From NCBI GenBank assembly GCA_035318785.1, contig DATHDZ010000254.1, forward strand, positions 1-45,651: 45,651 bases of DNA, in the 5' to 3' direction. Shown one piece after another: positions 31,340-39,369 of this stretch. This DNA comes from CAIYRG01 sp035318785. Its GTDB lineage: Bacteria > Pseudomonadota > Alphaproteobacteria > Micropepsales > Micropepsaceae. How positions within the stretch are numbered: position 1 is the first letter of the stretch; every line of letters begins with the position of its first letter. Made by a program: the position numbers and the translations under genes. The notes under the pieces are model-generated. The model had not been told where the DNA came from, ran no database searches, and was given only the letters and a program-made list of their open reading frames with translations.

Positions 31340-31708
31340 ATGACCCGTCGAATTTGCCTGTCGACCATCGCTTTCGTCATGCTGGCCGCGCCGGCTTTTG
31401 CGCAAGACCGGTGCAGTGCGCCGATTGCCCCTGTCGTCCCCAATGGCAGGACCGCAAGCGTGTCCGACCTGGTCCAGGCGAACAAGGACGTGGTGGCCTT
31501 CATCAAGGCCTCCGACGATTACCAGAGCTGCCTGCTCGCCGACCTGCAGGCGCAGACCGATCAAGCAAAGGACGAGAAGAAGGCCCTCGACCCCGCCATC
31601 AAGAAGGCGATCGAGGCCAAAGGCGACGCCAATCAGAAGCTGAAGGAAACGGTCGGCAAGCAATACAATACGGCTGCCGCGGCCTATAAGACAGCGCACC
31701 CGAAATAA
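31340..31708 (+). CDS. Small exported Lys/Ala-rich protein of unknown function
   Basis: The protein has 122 residues. A signal peptide (MTRRICLSTIAFVMLAAPAFA, cleavage before QDRC) is followed by a soluble, helical, Lys/Ala/Asp-rich region with two cysteines (CSAP and QSCLL) that could form a disulfide. A coiled-coil-like stretch from about residue 65 (DQAKDEKKALDPAIKKAIEA) follows. I recognise no family. It should be periplasmic. It appears monocistronic: its own candidate promoter, a strong Shine-Dalgarno (AAGGAG, 7 bases before ATG) and a rho-independent terminator flank it, which suggests high expression. Confidence 0.8.
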   Translation: MTRRICLSTIAFVMLAAPAFAQDRCSAPIAPVVPNGRTASVSDLVQANKDVVAFIKASDDYQSCLLADLQAQTDQAKDEKKALDPAIKKAIEAKGDANQKLKETVGKQYNTAAAAYKTAHPK

Positions 31709-31731
31709 GCCTCCGCGGCTTGGCGTTCGAA

Positions 31732-31764
31732 CGGCCCCGGGGCAACGCCCCGCGGGCCGTTTTG
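31732..31764 (+). terminator. Rho-independent terminator
   Basis: CGGCCC-CGGGGC pairs with GCCCCG-(C)-GGGCCG around a 3-base AAC loop, giving a 12-bp GC-rich stem with one bulge, followed by TTTT. It lies 24 bases after the stop of the small exported protein. Confidence 0.85.
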
Positions 31765-31829
31765 CTTGGCGCGGCCGCGCGACGCACATCGCATGAAACC
31801 GCGCTGGGAGAATCGCTTATCATGCGCCC

Positions 31830-32438
31830 ATGAGCGAAGCGCTTTCCCGCCGTATCGAAAGGCGTAGCCGCCAGCGCGCGGCCAACCGCAGCGCGATCCT
31901 GGAAGCCGCGCGGCGCGTTTCAACCCGCGAAGGCGCCGGCGATCTCTCCTTGCGGGCCGTTGCCGGGGAGGCGGGCTACGCTCCCGCCTCCGTCTATGAA
32001 TATTTCCGCAACCGCGCCGAATTGGTGTTGGCACTCGCCGCCGAGGACATGGGCAGCCTCGCGCGGGCTGTGCGCGAATCGGCCGCGGGCAGGGAAGGAG
32101 GACCCGGAGCGTTTGCCGCGGCTGCGAAGGCTGCGCTCGACATCATGCGTGTGAGCGGGGCGCTGCCGGCTGCCACCGCGACGCTGGAAGGCGCCGATGC
32201 GCCTCCCGAAGCGGAAAGATTGTTCAACGGCAAGCTGATAGCGGCATTGACGGCGTTTGCCGAAGCAGCCGGCCGTGGCACCTTGAGAACGCGAGACGAT
32301 CAGGCCGATGTTGTACTTGCCGCGGCCGCGGTGACGGGTCTCGCGGTCCTGGCTCGCGCCGGGCGGCTCAAGACCCTGGGTCTGGATGAGAGCGCGCTTC
32401 TCGATCGCTTGGAGAAGCGCTTCACCCCCGTTTCCTAA
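31830..32438 (+). CDS. TetR-family transcriptional regulator
   Basis: The protein has 202 residues. The N-terminal TetR helix-turn-helix is clear: RSAILEAARRV, then LSLRAVAGEAGYAPASVYEYFRNRAEL (about residues 47-73). The C-terminal ligand domain is Ala-rich and not assignable to a ligand class. It lies 82 bases upstream of the lactate-oxidase-like gene on the same strand, which is a likely target together with itself, though no operator palindrome was identified. The start at 31830 has only a distant GGGAG. Confidence 0.9.
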   Translation: MSEALSRRIERRSRQRAANRSAILEAARRVSTREGAGDLSLRAVAGEAGYAPASVYEYFRNRAELVLALAAEDMGSLARAVRESAAGREGGPGAFAAAAKAALDIMRVSGALPAATATLEGADAPPEAERLFNGKLIAALTAFAEAAGRGTLRTRDDQADVVLAAAAVTGLAVLARAGRLKTLGLDESALLDRLEKRFTPVS

Positions 32439-32520
32439 ATTCGCATCGGCCAATCCGTCATTTTCGGCTAGAGTGCCGGCCGGTTCGCGCTCATCGGGCG
32501 CGATGGAACGGGAGGGACTC

Positions 32521-33768
32521 ATGGACGTGCAGCGGCGCGATTTTCTTGTGACGGGAACCTTGGCGGCAGCAGCCGTGGCGGCGGCGACACCGGCCTTGGC
32601 CCAGACGACGCAAGTCGCCGCGGCTGGCCCCGGAGAAGCGCGTGGCGGCAGCGTGCTGCCCGGCGATGAGAAAATCCAATACTCCGGTGGCACCGAAGTG
32701 AAGAAGCTGAAGATCATCAACACTGCCGAGCTTGAGATCGAGGCGGAAAAGATTCTGCCCAAAGGCGGCTACGGCTACATTTTCGGTGGCTCCGGCGCGG
32801 AATATACCAAACGCGAGAATTTGCGCGCGATGGAAGCGGTCGGCATCGAGCCGCATTTCCTTTCCGGCGTGCTGAAGCCCGATCTGTCGGCGACCATATT
32901 GGGCCACAAGCTTCCGTTCCCCATCATCGTGCCTCCAATGGGAAGCCATGGCCTGGCGCATGTCTCCAAGGAAATCGGCACCGCCCAAGCGGTGGCCGCG
33001 ATGAAGACCTTGATGATCCTTTCCATGCAGTCGAACGTGCCCCTCGAAGAAGTGGCGATGGCCAATCCCGGGCCGAAATGGATGCAGCTCTACTTCCCCG
33101 CCGACCGGGGCTATGCGCGCGAGGTCATCCTCCGCGCCAAAGCCGCGGGCTACACCGCGATCGTCCCCACCATCGATTCCACGCTGGCCTATCCGCGCGA
33201 CAACAACATCCGCAACGATTTCCGCATTCCCGTGTCCCTCGGGAAAGGCAACGCGCCCCTGAATGAACGCGACGCGGTCAAAGCGGCGCAGATGATGGGC
33301 GTGCGCAAGGTCGACCTCAATTGGGATGACATGCTCTGGATTAAGCAGGAGACAGGGCTGCCGGTGGTCGTCAAAGGCGTGATGTCGCCGGTGACCGCGA
33401 TGCAGGCAGTCGAGCGCGGCATCGACGCGGTGTACGTGTCCAATCATGGTGGCCGAGCGCTGGACGGCGTGCCCGCCGCGATCAGCGTGCTTCCGCGTAT
33501 CGCCGATGCTGTAAAGGGTCGCGTGCCGATCATTTTCGATTCCGGGATCCGGCGCGGACAGGACGTGTTCCGCGCACTGGCGCTCGGCGCGGACGTGGTC
33601 GCGTGCGGCAGGCCGATCCTCTACGGCTTGGCGCTCGGCGGACATCTCGGCGCGCAGAGCGTGTTGGAATATTTGCGCGACGACCTCTACATCGTGATGC
33701 AGCTGACCGGCACGCCGAATATCAAATCGATCACCAGGGATCACATCGCGCCGGCGCGCATCGCATAG
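32521..33768 (+). CDS. Tat-exported FMN-dependent alpha-hydroxy-acid oxidase (lactate-oxidase-like)
   Basis: The protein has 415 residues. A twin-arginine signal opens it: QRRDFLVTG, a long Ala-rich hydrophobic core, then PALAQ as cleavage site near residue 28. The mature part is an FMN alpha-hydroxy-acid oxidase barrel: YGYIFGGSG, PIIVPPMGSHGLAH, KWMQLYF, VVVKGVMSP and SNHGGRALDGVP, with catalytic His309 and substrate Arg312, then IIFDSGIRRGQDVFRALALGADVVACGRP. It should oxidise lactate, glycolate or mandelate to the 2-oxo acid in the periplasm. Most family members are cytoplasmic or membrane-bound, so export is notable. The start at 32521 is preceded by GGGAGG. A TetR gene is just upstream and a GlcG-like gene converges from downstream. 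Confidence 0.92.
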   Translation: MDVQRRDFLVTGTLAAAAVAAATPALAQTTQVAAAGPGEARGGSVLPGDEKIQYSGGTEVKKLKIINTAELEIEAEKILPKGGYGYIFGGSGAEYTKRENLRAMEAVGIEPHFLSGVLKPDLSATILGHKLPFPIIVPPMGSHGLAHVSKEIGTAQAVAAMKTLMILSMQSNVPLEEVAMANPGPKWMQLYFPADRGYAREVILRAKAAGYTAIVPTIDSTLAYPRDNNIRNDFRIPVSLGKGNAPLNERDAVKAAQMMGVRKVDLNWDDMLWIKQETGLPVVVKGVMSPVTAMQAVERGIDAVYVSNHGGRALDGVPAAISVLPRIADAVKGRVPIIFDSGIRRGQDVFRALALGADVVACGRPILYGLALGGHLGAQSVLEYLRDDLYIVMQLTGTPNIKSITRDHIAPARIA

Positions 33769-33870
33769 GGCTTAGGGATCAGACCGCTCGGAATTCCGGT
33801 CTGTCCGCTTGCGGCGTCGAGTAGGAGCCTTTGCGTTCGTTCTCGGTCTGCGTGCCGAGAAAAACGCGGA

Positions 33871-34368
33871 TTATTTCATCATCGCTTCGGCTTTTGCCGC
33901 GCCGGTGCGGGCGCAAGTATCGTCCTGTTCCAGAGTCGAACCCGCGCTTCCGACCGCGCCGATGGTCTCCTCGCCCATCTTGATCGGGACGCCGCCCGCC
34001 AAGGCCAGCACATCGGGCAGATCGCGTTGGGCCGCAATTGATGGGTCGTCATGCGTGCGCTTCGCCCATTCGAGCGTCGATCGGCGGAACATGCGCGCGG
34101 TATAGGCCTTGCGCCGCGACATCTCCGTCATCTGGGACGTTGCGAGTTCGTCGCGCAGGGTCACGATCACCTGACCCGCGCGGTCCACGACGACGGCGGC
34201 GGTATGAAAGCCCTTGCTCCGGCATTCGGAGAGCGTTGCTTCCGCGGCGGCCTTCGCCATGTCGAGCGACATATCGTGCACGACGATCGGGCCGCTGGCA
34301 GCGTATGCGCTTGTGGCCAGCGCGAGCGCTGCGCCCAGAACCATCAAGCTTTTCGTTATCACCGGCAT
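33871..34368 (-). CDS. Exported GlcG/HbpS-family (DUF336) haem-binding-like protein
   Basis: The protein has 165 residues. A signal peptide (MPVITKSLMVLGAALALATSAYA) precedes a complete GlcG/HbpS domain: AAEATLSECRSKGFHTAAVVVDRAGQV, then ARMFRRSTLEWAKR and the glycine-rich LALAGGVPIKMGEETIGAVGSAGS. The start at 34368 is set by the signal peptide and a strong GGAGGAG just upstream; the frame stays open to 35544 but that extension is antisense to the next gene. Family members bind haem or small acids, and glcG often sits with glycolate oxidase genes. Convergence on the exported hydroxy-acid oxidase is therefore suggestive. Confidence 0.88.
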   Translation of the reverse strand: MPVITKSLMVLGAALALATSAYAASGPIVVHDMSLDMAKAAAEATLSECRSKGFHTAAVVVDRAGQVIVTLRDELATSQMTEMSRRKAYTARMFRRSTLEWAKRTHDDPSIAAQRDLPDVLALAGGVPIKMGEETIGAVGSAGSTLEQDDTCARTGAAKAEAMMK

Positions 34369-34500
34369 CAAAACTCCTCCCGAATCCGAGTCCCGTCTGG
34401 GGCTTGTACCAGTGTAGGAGCTTTGCTGCCCCGATTTGAACCCCTTTGGGCGCTGGCTTGCGCGCGCTTTCCTTGTTATGGGAGCAGCCAGGGGAGAAAT
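34369..34500. promoter_or_regulatory. Divergent promoter region (GlcG-like / substrate-binding protein operon)
   Basis: These 132 bases lie between divergent starts, each with a strong Shine-Dalgarno sequence (GGAGGAG on minus, AGGGGAG on plus). They should contain the promoter of the catabolic operon. No clear operator palindrome was seen. Confidence 0.45.
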
Positions 34501-35514
34501 ATGAATCCAAGCCGCTCGATCCGCGCGATGGCGTTTTTCGCTGCGGCTATGGTTTTCCTTGGCGCTGCCGGTCCGGCAGGCGCGGCTCCTGCGACTCCGT
34601 TCAAGGTCGGTATCGCGGCGCCCACGGTGAACATGCTCCCTTTGTGGATGGGGCAGGAGGCGGGTCTCTTCAGGGCGCGGGGCCTCGATGTCGAGATCGT
34701 GAACACCGATGGCGGTAGCCGCGGGCTCTCCGAGGTGGGCGCCGGCCGGCTGCAGGCGATGACCGTGGGACTTTCCGCGGTGATCGATGCGAATAACAAG
34801 AACGGCGATTATCGCCTCATCGCGTCGGGCGCCAACACCATGAGCTTCCGCTTCTTCGGGGCGAAAGGAATCACCGGCGCCGCGGCATTGAAGGGAAAGA
34901 AGATCGGCATCAGCGCCTTCGGGTCCGAACCCGACAGCGCCGCTTCCATGGCGCTGAAACAGCTCGGGCTGACGCGCCTTGACGTGTCGGTCGTCGAAGC
35001 GGGTGGCACGCTGAAACGCCTCGACGCCCTGACATCGGGCGCGCTCGCCGCGACCGCCTTGAACGAGCCGGCCGATACGCAAGCGCAGCGTGAAGGCCTG
35101 CCGCTGCTGGTGGATTTGAAAGCCGATCTGCCTTGGATTTTCACCGCCATCGTGACCGACCGGAATTATCTCGCGGCGCACAAGGGTGCGGTGAAGGACT
35201 TTCTGCGCGCCTATGTCGAAGCCATCTATGTCGCGCTTTCCGATGCTCCGCGCGCGAAAGCCGTTCTTGCTAGGGAGTTCAAGGATTTCTCGCCCGCAAT
35301 TATCCAGGCGACCTATGATGATTTCAAGGCTCGCGTGCCACGCGATGCGACGCCCTCGCGAACCGGCGCCGAGACGATGCTGAAGGAGCTCCCCGCTTTC
35401 GGCACACCGGTGAAAAGCACCAATGCGGCCGATTATGTCGATGCAAGTCTGGTCGAAGAATTGCGGCGCGAAGGCTTCTTCGACGCGATGAAGAAAAAAT
35501 ACGGCGTCGAGTAG
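34501..35514 (+). CDS. NMT1/TauA-type ABC transporter substrate-binding protein
   Basis: The protein has 337 residues. A signal peptide (AMAFFAAAMVFLGAAGPAGAA) precedes an NMT1/THI5-like periplasmic binding protein. Visible blocks are FKVGIAAPTVNMLPLWMGQEAGLFRARGLDVE at the start of lobe 1, then LKGKKIGISAFGS and FLRAYVEAIYVA. The family feeds importers of taurine, nitrate, pyrimidine precursors or aromatic acids. No ABC permease or ATPase gene is nearby, so it is an orphan here. It stands first in an operon, 7 bases before the AtoE-like transporter, which might indicate that it delivers ligand to that permease or acts as a sensor. The start is at 34501. Confidence 0.88.
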   Translation: MNPSRSIRAMAFFAAAMVFLGAAGPAGAAPATPFKVGIAAPTVNMLPLWMGQEAGLFRARGLDVEIVNTDGGSRGLSEVGAGRLQAMTVGLSAVIDANNKNGDYRLIASGANTMSFRFFGAKGITGAAALKGKKIGISAFGSEPDSAASMALKQLGLTRLDVSVVEAGGTLKRLDALTSGALAATALNEPADTQAQREGLPLLVDLKADLPWIFTAIVTDRNYLAAHKGAVKDFLRAYVEAIYVALSDAPRAKAVLAREFKDFSPAIIQATYDDFKARVPRDATPSRTGAETMLKELPAFGTPVKSTNAADYVDASLVEELRREGFFDAMKKKYGVE

Positions 35515-35521
35515 AGGCATC

Positions 35522-36859
35522 ATGCTGCGCCGCCTCACCCGCATCTTCGTTCACTATGCCGAACGTTATATTCCCGATCCCTATATCTATGCGTTGATTC
35601 TGACCTTCGTGACGGCTGCCGCCGCGCTCATCTGGACGCAAGCGGACGCGGTCAAGATCGTCACCTCTTGGTATGACGGCATCTGGGCGATACTCGCCTT
35701 CGCCATGCAGATGGCGCTGATCCTGTCGACCGGCGTAGCGCTCGCCGACGCGCCGCCGGTCAGACGTGTCCTTGAACGCGTCGCCGCGATTCCGGCGCGT
35801 CAATCGGGCGCTGTCGTCACGCTGTTCCTGGTCGGCGCTTTCGCCAATTTTCTGAATTGGGGATTTGGTCTGGTGGTAGGCGCCCTCTTGGCGCGCGAGA
35901 TGGCCAAGCGCATTCGCAATGTCGATTTCGGTCTGCTGGTCGCGGTCGCCTATATGGGAAACATGGTTTGGGCCTCGGGTCTTTCAAGCTCCATCGCGCT
36001 TGCTTCCGCGACGCCGGGCAGCGCTCTCAACATCATCGAGAAGGTGACGGGACGCACGGCCGGACTGAACGAGACGATCTTCACCGCTTACAATCTCGTT
36101 CCGACCATCCTCGTCTTCTGCCTGATCCCGTTGATGCTGGTTGCCATCGCGCCCAGCGAAGCGGAAATGAAACGCGTCGACCCGGAGCTCCTGAAGCGCC
36201 AGGACGCTTCCCCCGAACCCGAGTCGCAGCCCAGGAATTTTGCCAATGTGCTGGAAAATACGCCGCTGTTCACGCTGCTGCTTGTCGCCATGGGCCTCGC
36301 CTATGAGGGGAACATCATCGTCACGCGCGGTTTCACGCTCGACATCAATGGCATGATTTTCATCGCGCTGATGCTGGGGCTCATCTTCCATTGGCGTCCG
36401 ATCCGCTATGTGCGAGCCTTCAACAAAGCGGCCCGGACGGTGGGGCCGATCCTGCTGCAATTTCCGCTCTATGGCGGCATCATGGGCATGATGACCGGCA
36501 CCGGTCTGGCGGCGGTCATCGCCGAAGCTTTCGTCGCGTTCTCGACGCAGCGGACTCTGCCCTTCTGGTCCTTCATCTCGTCGAACATCATCAGCCTGTT
36601 CGTGCCTTCGGGCGGCGGCCATTGGGCGGTGCAGGGTCCTTTCATGGTTCCCGCGGCCGTAAATCTCGGTGTTGATCCGGCGCTCACCGCCATGGCCACT
36701 GCAATGGGCGAGCAGACGGCGAATATGATCCAGCCTTTCTGGGCGCTTCCCGTGCTGGCTATTGCCGGACTCGGTATCAAGGACATCATGGGCTATTGCG
36801 TGATGGCGCTCCTTGTCGGGCTTGTGATCTATGGCGGCGCGCTGTTGGTCTTCGCCTAG
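35522..36859 (+). CDS. Short-chain fatty acid transporter family protein (AtoE-like)
   Basis: The protein has 445 residues with about 10-12 membrane segments. It matches the AtoE/TIGR00366 family: VHYAERYIPDPYIYALILTFV at the N-terminus, GAFANFLNWGFGLVVGALLARE, WSFISSNIISLFVPSGGGHWAVQGPFMVPAA and MATAMGEQTANMIQPFWALP. Members move short-chain fatty acids such as acetoacetate or butyrate. In this operon (binding protein before it, CoA-thioester enzymes after) it more likely brings in an organic or aromatic acid substrate, which is inference. Confidence 0.9.
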   Translation: MLRRLTRIFVHYAERYIPDPYIYALILTFVTAAAALIWTQADAVKIVTSWYDGIWAILAFAMQMALILSTGVALADAPPVRRVLERVAAIPARQSGAVVTLFLVGAFANFLNWGFGLVVGALLAREMAKRIRNVDFGLLVAVAYMGNMVWASGLSSSIALASATPGSALNIIEKVTGRTAGLNETIFTAYNLVPTILVFCLIPLMLVAIAPSEAEMKRVDPELLKRQDASPEPESQPRNFANVLENTPLFTLLLVAMGLAYEGNIIVTRGFTLDINGMIFIALMLGLIFHWRPIRYVRAFNKAARTVGPILLQFPLYGGIMGMMTGTGLAAVIAEAFVAFSTQRTLPFWSFISSNIISLFVPSGGGHWAVQGPFMVPAAVNLGVDPALTAMATAMGEQTANMIQPFWALPVLAIAGLGIKDIMGYCVMALLVGLVIYGGALLVFA

Positions 36860-36879
36860 AATCCATGCAGGATGGGCGC

Positions 36880-37329
36880 ATGACCGCTCTCATCAATCGC
36901 CGCACGCTTACCATCGAATGGGGACAATGCGATCCGGCGGGAATCGTCTTCTATCCGCAATTTCTGGTCATTTTCGATACCAGCACGGGGCTCTTGTTTG
37001 CGCGCACGGGGCTTTCCCCTTCGGAAATGCGCAAGAGCTACGGCATTCTCGGGCTGCCTTTGGTGGAGCAGGGCACACGGTTTCTCGCTCCCTGCCGTTT
37101 CGATGATGAGATCATCGTCGAGAGCGAAGCGGGTGAGTGGGGCCGTTCCAGCTTCACGGTGCGCCACCGCATTCTGAAAGCGGGCGAACTCGCGGTGGAG
37201 GGTTTCGAGAAGCGGGTCTGGGCGACTGCCGATCCGGATCATCCGGGAAAGATCAAGGCGCAGCCGATCCCCAGAGAAATCATGGCGAGCCTGTCAGATT
37301 CCACGGGCGCCACGCTTTGCAAGATGTGA
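36880..37329 (+). CDS. 4-hydroxybenzoyl-CoA-thioesterase-like hotdog thioesterase
   Basis: The protein has 149 residues and a 4HBT hotdog fold. The motif EWGQCDPAGIVFYPQF near the N-terminus matches the Pseudomonas-type 4-hydroxybenzoyl-CoA thioesterase active site, with the nucleophilic Asp in CDPAG. It should hydrolyse an aromatic acyl-CoA, releasing the free acid and CoA. The start at 36880 (MTALINRR) is preferred because CAGGA lies 7 bases before it; a Met at 36865 is an alternative. It follows AtoE by 20 bases and ends one base before the flavoprotein hydroxylase gene. A hydroxylase/thioesterase pair fits release of a hydroxylated aromatic acid such as gentisate. Confidence 0.9.
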   Translation: MTALINRRTLTIEWGQCDPAGIVFYPQFLVIFDTSTGLLFARTGLSPSEMRKSYGILGLPLVEQGTRFLAPCRFDDEIIVESEAGEWGRSSFTVRHRILKAGELAVEGFEKRVWATADPDHPGKIKAQPIPREIMASLSDSTGATLCKM

Positions 37330-37330
37330 C

Positions 37331-38491
37331 ATGCGCAAGACACCCTTGCGCGTGGTCATTGTCGGTGCGGGGCCCGCGGGGCTCTATCTGGGTTACTTGC
37401 TGAAGCGAGCGCGCGCGGATTTTCACGTCGAGATCGTCGAGCAGAATCCCCCCGACGCCACGTTCGGCTTTGGCCTTGCTTTCTCGGAGCGGGCGCTGGA
37501 ATTCCTGAAACGGGAAGATTCGGAGACATGGGCCGCCATGCAGTCCTCGCTCGAATTCTGGAGCGACAGCATCCTTTATCTCAACGGCGAGGAAATTCGC
37601 ATCGACGGAATGGGTTATGCCGGAATTGGCCGCCTACGCCTGCTCGAGATCCTTCAAGCGCGAGCACGCTCGGCCGGAATCGAACCGCTCTATCGGCGCG
37701 GCATCGCCTCCGTCGATGAACTCGGCGAGGCCGATGTCATCGTCGGGGCCGACGGAGCCAATTCCGTCCTGCGCAAGAGCAAGGAGACGGATTTCGGCAC
37801 GAGCATCGAATTCTGTACCAACCGCTTCGCCTGGTATGGCACGTCAAAGCGCTTCGATGCGCTCAGCCATACGTTCATCCGCACACCGGATGGGGTCTTC
37901 AACGCGCATCACCATCGTCACGCGCCCGGCATGAGCACCTTCGTCGTCGAAACCGATGAATCGACGTTCTTGCGATGCGGCCTCGATGCGATGGACTCGG
38001 ACGCGGCTCGCGCTTTTTGCGAGCGCATCTTCGCGGATGCGCTGGCCGGCGCGTCTTTGATCTCCAACAAATCGATCTGGCGGCAATTTCCGAAAGTCTG
38101 GAACGAACGCTGGTCCGTGGGCCATCGCGTGCTGCTGGGGGACGCCCTGCATACCGCGCATTTTTCGATCGGCTCGGGCACGCGGTTGGCGATGGAGGAT
38201 GCGATCGCTCTTGCGCGGGCGCTGGAAAGCCACGCCGCAGACGTTCCGGCCGCTCTCGCCGCGTATGAAGCGGCGCGCAAACCCGCGGTGCAGAAACTCA
38301 TTGCGGCGGCGAACGCGAGCGCCGAATGGTACGAGCATTTTGCCGACCATATGGGTCTTGCGCCGCTCGACTTCGCCATGAGCTACATTACGCGTTCCGG
38401 GCGAGTCGATTTGGAGCGCCTCCGCCGGACGTCTCCGGAATTCGTCACCGCCTATGAAGCGCATGCTTGCACCGAAACGCTTTCGAGATGA
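37331..38491 (+). CDS. FAD-dependent monooxygenase, salicylyl/anthraniloyl-CoA hydroxylase-like
   Basis: The protein has 386 residues. The FAD-binding motif is VIVGAGPAGLYLGYLL (Gly12, 14 and 17), and the DG motif is VIVGADGANSVLR. A GD-type motif is HRVLLGDALHTAHFSIGSGTRLAMEDA. The opening and the TFGFGLAFSERALEFL block match the N-terminal hydroxylase domain of 2-aminobenzoyl-CoA monooxygenase and salicylyl-CoA 5-hydroxylase. Many bacterial relatives are fused to a C-terminal old-yellow-enzyme domain of similar size, which is absent here and is not found in the next genes. It should hydroxylate an aromatic CoA thioester using NAD(P)H and O2. The exact substrate is unknown. It lies between the thioesterase and the enoyl-CoA hydratase in one operon. 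Confidence 0.85.
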   Translation: MRKTPLRVVIVGAGPAGLYLGYLLKRARADFHVEIVEQNPPDATFGFGLAFSERALEFLKREDSETWAAMQSSLEFWSDSILYLNGEEIRIDGMGYAGIGRLRLLEILQARARSAGIEPLYRRGIASVDELGEADVIVGADGANSVLRKSKETDFGTSIEFCTNRFAWYGTSKRFDALSHTFIRTPDGVFNAHHHRHAPGMSTFVVETDESTFLRCGLDAMDSDAARAFCERIFADALAGASLISNKSIWRQFPKVWNERWSVGHRVLLGDALHTAHFSIGSGTRLAMEDAIALARALESHAADVPAALAAYEAARKPAVQKLIAAANASAEWYEHFADHMGLAPLDFAMSYITRSGRVDLERLRRTSPEFVTAYEAHACTETLSR

Positions 38492-38498
38492 GGCGCCT

Positions 38499-39305
38499 AT
38501 GAGCAAGATGACCGCATTCGACGATATCACGGTGGAAGCGGAAGAACGTGTCGCGATCATCCGCCTGAATGATCCGAAAACGCTCAACGCGATTTCGCCC
38601 CGCATGATGGGAGGCTTGTCGCAAGCGCTCTCGCACGTTGAAAAACCGGAGCATGGCTTCCGCTGCGCGATCCTGACCGGCGAGGGCCGCGCCTTCTGTT
38701 CCGGGGCGAACCTCACCACCACCGGACCGGACGACATTCTGCGGCAGGGCGATCTCGGGCGCGTGCTGCGCACGAGCTATTATCCGGTGCTGCGGCAGAT
38801 GCGCAATTTCAAGATGCCCCTGCTCGTCGCAATTAATGGCCCGACGCTCGGCTTCGGTCTCTGCCTCGCACTGATGAGCGATGTGATCCTTGCGGCGCGG
38901 TCGGCGTTCCTCCAGCTGACCTTTTCGCGCATCGGTCTGGTTCCGGACGGAGGAGCGCCCTGGCTGCTCCCGAGGATTATCGGCATGGCGCGGACCAAGG
39001 AGCTTGTGATCCTCGCGGAGCGGGTGGGCGCGGAGAAGGCGCTGAGCTGGGGCCTGATCAACCAGGTCCACGACGATGAGAACCTGCTGGATGCGGCGAA
39101 AGCGCTCGCGAACGAGCTCACGCAGCGGCCCACCGCGACGCTCTCCCTCATTCGCCGGGCTTATTGGGACAGTCTGGACAACGGCTATGAAGAGCAGCTC
39201 GAACTGGAAGCCGAGCTTCAATCGCTTGCGGGCAAGACCCAGGATTTTGCCGAGGGTGTGAGGGCGTTTCGCGAGAAGCGGCTGCCGGTATTTAAGGGCG
39301 CTTGA
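38499..39305 (+). CDS. Enoyl-CoA hydratase/isomerase family protein
   Basis: The protein has 268 residues and a crotonase fold. The oxyanion-hole segments are CAILTGEGRAFCSGANL (about 60-76) and NGPTLGFGLCLALMSDVILAA. The position of the second catalytic Glu reads IGLVPDGGAPWLLPR, with Asp as in PaaG-type isomerases rather than classical hydratases. It may therefore isomerise or hydrolyse a ring-derived CoA ester instead of hydrating crotonyl-CoA. The start at 38499 (MSKMTAFDD) lies 7 bases after the flavoprotein stop; Met at 38508 is possible. It is the last gene of the catabolic operon. Confidence 0.9.
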   Translation: MSKMTAFDDITVEAEERVAIIRLNDPKTLNAISPRMMGGLSQALSHVEKPEHGFRCAILTGEGRAFCSGANLTTTGPDDILRQGDLGRVLRTSYYPVLRQMRNFKMPLLVAINGPTLGFGLCLALMSDVILAARSAFLQLTFSRIGLVPDGGAPWLLPRIIGMARTKELVILAERVGAEKALSWGLINQVHDDENLLDAAKALANELTQRPTATLSLIRRAYWDSLDNGYEEQLELEAELQSLAGKTQDFAEGVRAFREKRLPVFKGA

Positions 39306-39369
39306 AGGCATGTAAAATGAAACGATGCGCCAGCTAGTGCGTTGAGTACGGGGGCCGAGAGGAACATCC

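Noticed and set aside
32491..33744. A 417-codon minus-strand open frame opposite the hydroxy-acid oxidase
   Set aside because: Antisense shadow; His/Arg-rich composition and no family match.
33780..33803. CAGACCG/CGGTCTG stem-loop after the hydroxy-acid oxidase gene
   Set aside because: No T run follows on either strand, so it is not called a terminator; it could still be a rho-independent-like remnant.
34369..35544. N-terminal extension of the GlcG-like gene to 557 residues
   Set aside because: The extension is antisense to the substrate-binding protein, and the signal peptide plus GGAGGAG place the true start at 34368.
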